Origin: Geobacter sp. UBA698 | Lineage (GTDB): Bacteria > Desulfobacterota > Desulfuromonadia > Geobacterales > Pseudopelobacteraceae | Direction of reading: 5' to 3' | Assembly: GCA_002298925.1 (NCBI GenBank) | Contig: DBMM01000008.1 | Coordinates: 1 to 10,095, forward strand | DNA: 10,095 nt | In this document: piece after piece, positions 5,963 to 10,095 of the stretch | How the letters are laid out: each line of letters begins with the position of its first letter | Position numbering within the stretch: position 1 is the stretch's first letter | The notes under the pieces: generated by a model | Seen by the model: only the letters and a program-made list of their open reading frames with translations | Told to the model about the DNA's origin: nothing | Databases searched by the model: none | Position numbers and translations under genes: made by a program

Positions 5963-6571
5963 ATGCAGACACTTACTACCCGCCAGCAGCAGGTCTATAG
6001 GTTCATCAAAGAGTACATTGAAGCCAATGGCTGCTCTCCCACCCTGCGGGAGATTTCCGCCCATATCGGCACCGCCGGAACCGCCACTGCCATAAGCCAC
6101 GTGGATGCCCTGGAAAAGAAGGGCTACCTCAGCCGCCGCGAGGGGAGCTCGCGCGGAATAGTTCTGCCCCAGACCCCCTCCGCGACCGTCTCACTGCCCA
6201 TTGTCGGCAGGATCCGGGCCGGCCTGCTGCAGCCGGCCATTGAAGATATCACCGGCTACCTGAGCGTGGACAACAGCCTGATCAAGGGCGAAGGTTGCTA
6301 CTTTCTCAGGGTTGAGGGTGACTCGATGATCAACAAGGGGATCCTCCCCGGCGATAACGTTCTGATCCGTCCTCAGCAGGTGGCCAACAACGGCGAGATC
6401 GTGGCGGTCATGGTGGATGGTGACGCCACCCTCAAGCTGTTCTTCCGGGAACGGGACCGGATCCTGCTGCAACCGGCCAACCCAAACTACGAGCCCATTG
6501 TCATCCTGCCCGGCCAGGGCGAGGTGACCATCGTCGGCAAGATGGTGGCTCTGTTCCGTAGCGTGGAGTAG
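5963..6571 (+). CDS. lexA: LexA repressor
   Basis: This is the SOS repressor, which cleaves itself when RecA filaments form on damaged DNA. From ATG 5963 it has 202 residues, the normal size. A winged helix-turn-helix (residues 1-66, TTRQQQVYRFIKEYIEANG then SPTLREISAHIGT) binds the operator. The S24 peptidase domain carries the Ala86-Gly87 cleavage site, the nucleophile Ser121 in GDSM, and the general base Lys158 in ATLK, so it should be cleavable. The ATG at 5945 is in frame but leaves a 10-base leader without a ribosome site; 5963 has AGGTAGAG in front and gives the usual LexA N-terminus. It heads a tight operon with a small ORF and dinB. The recognition region (SPTLREISAHIGTAGTATAISHV) may set an unusual operator preference. 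Confidence 0.97.
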   Translation: MQTLTTRQQQVYRFIKEYIEANGCSPTLREISAHIGTAGTATAISHVDALEKKGYLSRREGSSRGIVLPQTPSATVSLPIVGRIRAGLLQPAIEDITGYLSVDNSLIKGEGCYFLRVEGDSMINKGILPGDNVLIRPQQVANNGEIVAVMVDGDATLKLFFRERDRILLQPANPNYEPIVILPGQGEVTIVGKMVALFRSVE

Positions 6572-6574
6572 GTC

Positions 6575-6826
6575 ATGTATTCGACCCAAATACCCCTGCG
6601 TGTAGCCGCCATCTTCTCCCCCGGCGGCAAGGTCACCCCCAAGTGGTTTGAACTTAACCGTCGCAAGCACGAGGTCAAGGAGACGACCTATTTCTGGCAG
6701 GACCGGATCGGCGAGGTTCCCCGTCTGCATTACGCCGTATCCGATGGCGAAGCCCTCTATGAGCTGGTCTACAATACCTGCGACCAGACCTGGACACTGA
6801 TTGCACTCAGATCGGAACGGCCGTGA
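6575..6826 (+). CDS. Small conserved-looking protein between lexA and dinB
   Basis: This 83-residue protein starts 3 bases after the lexA stop, with GGAG at the end of lexA as its ribosome site, and overlaps the dinB start by four bases (GTGA). It has no signal peptide or membrane segment. The sequence suggests a small beta-rich fold, with IPLRVAAIFSPGGKVTPKWF, a basic NRRKHEVKE patch, Trp41 and C-terminal ALYELVYNTCDQTWTLIAL strands. The pattern of a beta hairpin with PxWF followed by a charged turn loosely recalls small proteins encoded beside other Y-family polymerase genes (DUF6504-like), but that is a resemblance from memory only. The tight coupling to dinB implies a role in translesion synthesis or its control. 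Function is unknown. Confidence 0.88.
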   Translation: MYSTQIPLRVAAIFSPGGKVTPKWFELNRRKHEVKETTYFWQDRIGEVPRLHYAVSDGEALYELVYNTCDQTWTLIALRSERP

Positions 6827-8058
6827 AACAGAGAACAATTCTCCATATCGATATGAACGCTTTTTTTGCCTCGGTGGAGCAGCAGGCCAACCCTGAACTG
6901 CGTGGCAAGCCGATCGCCGTGGTCGGCGGCCATGGACGGACCGTGATCACCACCTCTTCCTATGAAGCCAGGGCCAAAGGGGTCAAAACCGGAATGGCCA
7001 TCTGGGAAGGAAAACGGACCTGCCCGGAGCTGATCATCGTGGTCGGCGACAACCGCAAGTACACCCACACCTCCACTAAAATCAACGAGATCTTCCGCGA
7101 CTTCACGCCCGAGGTGGAGGCCTTCAGCATCGATGAATCCTGGCTGGATGTCACCCACTCCCTCTCCATATTCGGCAGCGCCGTCAACATCGCTTATCAA
7201 ATCAAGGCCCGGATCAGACACAGCTTCGGCATCACCTGCTCCATCGGCATCGCTCCCAACAAGCTCCTGGCCAAGCTGGCCAGCGACATGCAGAAACCGG
7301 ACGGTCTGACCGTCATCGAACCGGAGAATGTTGCCCGGATACTGGAGCGCATGCCGATCAAGGAGTTGTGCGGTATTGGCAGGAACATGCAACGGCACCT
7401 CAACATGATGAGCATCTACACCTGCGGCGAGCTGGGCCGCTGCGACGAAGCACGGCTGACCCGCAAGTTTGGCATCATTGGAAAGCGTCTGAAGGAGATG
7501 GGCCAGGGGATCGACAACTCACCGGTGGTGCAGTACGGCGAGGAAGACGACGTCAAGAGTGTCGGGCATTCGAGCACGCTGGAGCGGGATATCGACGACC
7601 CGGCGGAGATCCGTCGTTTCCTGCTGCAGCTCAGCGATATGGTCGGCAGCCGGGCCAGGCGCTATAACGTCAGCGGGAAGACGATCCATCTGTACGTCCG
7701 CTATGCCGACTTTTTCTCGTCCTGGGGGAAGCAGACGACCTTGAAGAGCTACATCAACCTCAGCGACGAGATCTACAAGACAGCGTTGTCAATCCTGGAT
7801 ACGGTCGAACTGGAGCAGCCGGTCAGGCTGCTGGGAGTGACCCTGAGCAACTTGAAGCATCAGGCCGAACAGCTGCCACTGTTTGAGGATGAGCGCAAGA
7901 AGCTCTTCGCCACCCAGGCCATGGACAAGGTCAATGATCGCTTCGGCAGCATGGCGGTGACCTTTGGCAGCCTGTTACCGGGCAAAGAGACGGCGGGTAA
8001 CCACGTGATCCCGCCCAGCTGGCGGCCGGACGGGATAAAAAATGTCGATGTGAAATAA
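6823..8058 (+). CDS. dinB: DNA polymerase IV (Y-family translesion polymerase)
   Basis: This 411-residue protein copies damaged templates with low fidelity after SOS induction. The palm motif HIDMNAFFASVEQ holds metal-binding Asp10 and the steric-gate Phe15. SIDESWLDVT holds the catalytic Asp104 and Glu105. The thumb helix-hairpin-helix region includes MPIKELCGIGRN, and the little-finger domain covers about 240-345. QLPLF at 350-354 matches a beta-clamp-binding motif, so processivity clamp loading is expected. About 57 residues follow it, more than in E. coli DinB, ending in a basic-acidic tail. It starts at GTG 6823, overlapping the previous stop by four bases, and no separate promoter is visible, so it is co-expressed with its repressor. 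All catalytic residues are intact. Confidence 0.97.
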   Translation: MKQRTILHIDMNAFFASVEQQANPELRGKPIAVVGGHGRTVITTSSYEARAKGVKTGMAIWEGKRTCPELIIVVGDNRKYTHTSTKINEIFRDFTPEVEAFSIDESWLDVTHSLSIFGSAVNIAYQIKARIRHSFGITCSIGIAPNKLLAKLASDMQKPDGLTVIEPENVARILERMPIKELCGIGRNMQRHLNMMSIYTCGELGRCDEARLTRKFGIIGKRLKEMGQGIDNSPVVQYGEEDDVKSVGHSSTLERDIDDPAEIRRFLLQLSDMVGSRARRYNVSGKTIHLYVRYADFFSSWGKQTTLKSYINLSDEIYKTALSILDTVELEQPVRLLGVTLSNLKHQAEQLPLFEDERKKLFATQAMDKVNDRFGSMAVTFGSLLPGKETAGNHVIPPSWRPDGIKNVDVK

Positions 8059-8127
8059 TGCGTAACACAATTAAATCATTGGCAAATAAAATAGGTATGC
8101 GCAATGCGTGCTGTTCGGTTTTTGGAG

Positions 8128-8156
8128 TTGACTTGATCCGGCCGATAACGTATAAA
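8128..8156 (+). promoter_or_regulatory. Sigma70-type promoter upstream of the large lipoprotein gene
   Basis: TTGACT (8128-8133) and TATAAA (8151-8156) are 17 bases apart. Transcription from about 8163 gives a leader of about 140 bases before the TTG start at 8303. Confidence 0.55.
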
Positions 8157-8248
8157 TTTTGACTCTTATTCAAGTAGTTTGACTCGAGAAGATGCCCGAC
8201 CCAGATTAGAGCTTCCACCCATTTCCCCCGCGACCGGAACATTCAGAG

Positions 8249-8274
8249 GGCTAGCCAATCGGCTGGCCTTTTTT
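8249..8274 (+). terminator. Intrinsic terminator, possibly an attenuator
   Basis: GGCTAGCC (8249-8256) pairs with GGCTGGCC (8261-8268), eight pairs including one G-U, around AATC, followed by six T. It may end the lexA-dinB transcript about 190 bases after the dinB stop. It also lies inside the leader of the next gene, 28 bases before its start codon, so it could attenuate that gene. Confidence 0.8.
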
Positions 8275-8302
8275 GTTGTGATACAGCCCGAAAGGAACCA
8301 CC

Positions 8303-9424
8303 TTGAAATACCTGAACCGCACTCTGCTGGCCCCCCTGCTGCTGATAACCGTTACCCTGCCGCTCACCCTGGGCGGATGCCGCGAGGAGAAGGCCGGCGA
8401 CCTCTCCTCGGCAAAAGCCGCCACTACGCCCGCTCCGGCACAACCCGCTGCTCCCCCCGCCTTTAACGCGAATAGCTCCGCCCGGCCTGTCGCGGCGGCC
8501 TTCAGCCCTGTCGGCACTTCCCTCCGCAAGGCCAAACCGCCGGAAATCACGGCCCCCAAAATCAGATACAATGCCGGCGAGGATCCCGAGTTTGCCAAAC
8601 GGCATGGCTGGCCGGTCAACGGCCCGGCTGCGCTGCCCGGTTCGATCCTGCCCCAGAAACGCATCGTGGCCTACTACGGCAACCCTCTTTCCAAACGGAT
8701 GGGAGCGCTGGGCGAATACTCCAAGGACGACATGCTGCGCCGTCTGAAGAACGAAGCGGCCAAGTGGCAGGCGGCAGACCCGGCAACCCCGGTCCAGCCG
8801 GCTTTGCACCTGATCGCAGTAGTGGCCCAGGGTGCACCGGGCAAAGCCGGCAAATACCGGATGATCATGCCGGATGCCATCGTCAGCCAAGTCTACGGTT
8901 GGGCCAAAGAGGCCAATGCCCTCATGTTCATCGACATCCAGACCGGACATGACGACATCCGCACCATCCTGCCGAAGTTCGAATGGATTCTGAAAAACCC
9001 TGACGTGCATCTGGGAATCGATCCCGAGTTCAACCTGATCAAAAGCGGCAAGAAGCCGGGCTCCAAGATCGGCACCTATGACGCGGCGGACATCAATTAC
9101 GCCTCCGGCTTTCTCAAGGACCTGGTCAAGAAATACAACCTGCCCCCCAAGGTCTTCACGGTGCACCGCTTCACCCGCAACGGCGTCACCAACGCCCGCA
9201 GCATCCAGCTGAGGCCCGAAGTGCAGATGATCATGCACATGGACGGTTGGGGCGCTCCCTGGCTGAAACGCGACTCTTACAAGGACTACATCGTGGCCGA
9301 ACCGGTCCAGTACACCGGCTTCAAACTCTTCTACCACAACGACACCAAAAAAGGGGACGCGCTGATGACGCCCCGGGACGTGCTCAAGCTGAACCCGAAG
9401 CCGCTCTACATCCAGTACCAGTAA
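8303..9424 (+). CDS. Large exported lipoprotein, possibly with a TIM-barrel-like domain
   Basis: This 373-residue protein starts at TTG with AAAGGA six bases before it. A lipoprotein signal peptide ends in LGGC, with the lipidated Cys at position 26. A Pro/Ala-rich linker (about 35-65) leads to a globular domain from about 85 to the end. Regularly spaced strand-like segments alternate with helices: RIVAYYGNP (120-128), LHLIAVVA, ALMFIDIQTG, VHLGIDPEFN, VFTVHRFT, VQMIMHMDGWG and FKLFYHND. That rhythm suggests an (alpha/beta)8 barrel as in glycosidases, and Asp240 or Glu242 in GIDPEFN could be catalytic. This fold is inference. I do not know the family. It stands alone in its own transcription unit and should sit on the cell envelope. 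Confidence 0.88.
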   Translation: MKYLNRTLLAPLLLITVTLPLTLGGCREEKAGDLSSAKAATTPAPAQPAAPPAFNANSSARPVAAAFSPVGTSLRKAKPPEITAPKIRYNAGEDPEFAKRHGWPVNGPAALPGSILPQKRIVAYYGNPLSKRMGALGEYSKDDMLRRLKNEAAKWQAADPATPVQPALHLIAVVAQGAPGKAGKYRMIMPDAIVSQVYGWAKEANALMFIDIQTGHDDIRTILPKFEWILKNPDVHLGIDPEFNLIKSGKKPGSKIGTYDAADINYASGFLKDLVKKYNLPPKVFTVHRFTRNGVTNARSIQLRPEVQMIMHMDGWGAPWLKRDSYKDYIVAEPVQYTGFKLFYHNDTKKGDALMTPRDVLKLNPKPLYIQYQ

Positions 9425-9430
9425 TTCCGG

Positions 9431-9542
9431 TTTCAAATCAGAGATGCACTCAAGGCGGTGAGGACTGAGGCGACGAAGGCGTACAAAATAGTACGTTGAG
9501 GAGCTGAAGACGAGCCAACGAAGATGGCGCTTTGATTTGGAA
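9431..9542. mobile_element. MITE-like intergenic repeat element of about 110 bp
   Basis: Inverted ends TTTCAAATC (9431-9439) and GATTTGGAA (9534-9542) match in eight of nine pairs and are extended by weaker matches inward. A central hairpin CGTAC-AAAATA-GTACG (9480-9495) divides the element. The two halves also resemble each other directly: TGAGGACTGAGGCGACG against TGAGGAGCTGAAGACGAG. I remember similar purine-rich sequences with a central GTAC hairpin as repeats in Geobacter genomes, but cannot confirm it here. It begins six bases after the lipoprotein stop. Confidence 0.45.
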
Positions 9543-9574
9543 TTGGAATAACCCGCATTTAACCCAATCGGGCA

Positions 9575-9606
9575 GGAGGACGGCGGAGCCCACCCCGCCA
9601 TCCTCC
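9575..9606. repeat. GC-rich hairpin
   Basis: GGAGGA and GGCGG (9575-9586) pair with CCGCC and TCCTCC (9595-9606): eleven pairs with one C-A mismatch around an eight-base loop. No T-run follows on either strand, so it is not a clear terminator. The stretch 9607-9780 beyond it is C-rich and then A+T-rich, with no gene I can support. Confidence 0.6.
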
Positions 9607-9783
9607 CCCACCACCACTCCCTCCACATTCCGGGTCTCTCCGAACGCCCCTGCTGTGTCTCGACTAATGGTTCCCTCCATCAGAGTCCGCAGTACTTTCT
9701 TTGCACCTCCAAAGCACCTCCAACAGCACTCCCTTAAGTCGCCAGCAATAATGTAACTATTAATTATTAAAAACTTAATTCAC

Positions 9784-9815
9784 ATAGTTGCATTTGTTTT
9801 TTTTGCAACTATAAT
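9784..9815 (+). promoter_or_regulatory. Promoter with embedded inverted repeat
   Basis: TTGCAT (9788-9793) and TATAAT (9810-9815) are 16 bases apart. Perfect nine-base arms ATAGTTGCA (9784-9792) and TGCAACTAT (9804-9812) cover the -35 and reach into the -10, so a dimeric regulator binding them would block or control polymerase. A run of eight T lies between the arms. Transcription would start near 9822. Confidence 0.5.
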
Positions 9816-9868
9816 TTTATTCTTGGAGCCCATCACGAACCTGGCCAATAAAAACACACGGAGGCCGT

Positions 9869-10095
9869 ATGAGCAGAAAGACTACCAACAGATCGTTTGT
9901 CCGGGCGGCTACACTTCTCGCTGCCCTCACCCTTGGCGTCAGCTTCGCATACGGATGGGGCGGTACTTCATCCGGGGGATCATCCAGTTGGTCATCCAGT
10001 GGGTCAAGCAGTGGGTCGTCATCCAGTTGGTCAAGCGGCGGGTCAAGCAGCAGCCAGACAGCGAAATGTGTCGCCGCAAACCTCAACCTGTCACT
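9869..10095 (+). CDS. Exported Ser/Gly/Trp-rich protein, 5' part only
   Basis: An ATG at 9869 with a strong GGAGG (9860-9864) opens a frame that runs off the right edge after 75 codons. It starts with a signal peptide: basic residues RKTTNR, hydrophobic AATLLAALTLGVSF, probable cleavage around AYG (residues 27-29). Then comes low-complexity sequence of Gly, Ser and periodic Trp (about residues 30-62), including SSSWSSSGSSSGSSSSWSSG. A less biased part follows, starting QTAKCVAANLNLS. Such a flexible segment would suit a surface or extracellular protein, perhaps a spacer before a folded domain outside the window. The promoter at 9784-9815 probably drives it. I cannot name a family. The reverse strand open frame here is an artefact of the repeat. 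Confidence 0.75.
   Translation, partial: MSRKTTNRSFVRAATLLAALTLGVSFAYGWGGTSSGGSSSWSSSGSSSGSSSSWSSGGSSSSQTAKCVAANLNLS

Noticed and set aside
6191..7398. Long - strand frames opposite lexA and dinB
   Set aside because: They mirror well-identified genes with intact catalytic motifs and have no family resemblance.
8163..8302. GEMM (cyclic di-GMP) or other riboswitch before the lipoprotein
   Set aside because: The leader lacks the conserved GEMM core and any other riboswitch pattern I know.
8243..9628. 461-codon open frame on the - strand opposite the large lipoprotein gene
   Set aside because: It is a shadow of the GC-rich + strand gene, which has a ribosome site, signal peptide and sensible protein. 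The - strand product is low in recognisable structure and crosses a terminator and a repeat.

Overview
The window looks like an accessory stretch of a Geobacter-type (Desulfuromonadia/Geobacterales) deltaproteobacterial chromosome. The hints are a compact lexA - small ORF - dinB damage-response operon, a soluble multi-PAS hybrid histidine kinase, a methyl-accepting chemotaxis protein remnant, and a roughly 110-bp dispersed-repeat-like element of a kind I associate with Geobacter intergenic regions. The taxonomic call is inference. All genes I can support lie on the + strand.

Left part (1-1160) is a scrapyard. A small lipoprotein gene is flanked by complementary 8-mers that match the ends of an integron gene cassette (GTTRRRY before the gene, RYYYAAC after it), but the 3' half of the downstream attC-like site is missing. 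Next come a short secreted-peptide gene that seems frameshifted, and the C-terminal end of a chemotaxis receptor broken by at least two frameshifts. Positions 1164-3830 encode an intact 888-residue soluble hybrid histidine kinase with four PAS domains, a kinase core and a receiver.

Middle part (3831-5898) is again mobile-element debris plus a toxin-antitoxin pair. It holds a run of strong hairpins that may be a group II intron-like remnant, a 41-43 bp tandem repeat, and a 38-codon N-terminal remnant of a REP-associated tyrosine (Y1) transposase. A terminator is followed by a HigB/RelE-like toxin and XRE antitoxin pair, whose near-perfect sigma70 promoter implies an unusual toxin start. Then come about 490 bp with no recognisable gene, and a frameshifted C-terminal scrap of an SRAP (YedK/HMCES-like) DNA-damage protein ending in a terminator.

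Right part (5899-8058) is the best-preserved functional unit: a promoter with a palindromic candidate operator, lexA, a small uncharacterised ORF and DNA polymerase IV, packed with a 3-nt gap and a 4-nt overlap. This is a self-regulated SOS mutagenesis operon with a possible uncharacterised accessory protein. After it a promoter drives a leader containing an intrinsic-terminator hairpin just before a 373-residue lipoprotein gene, possibly with a TIM-barrel-like fold. A MITE-like element, a GC-rich hairpin and a promoter with an inverted repeat precede a truncated gene for a Ser/Gly/Trp-rich exported protein that runs off the right edge.

The strongest candidates for something undescribed are the small protein between lexA and dinB with its putative LexA operator, the cassette-like lipoprotein, and the promoter arrangement of the toxin-antitoxin pair.
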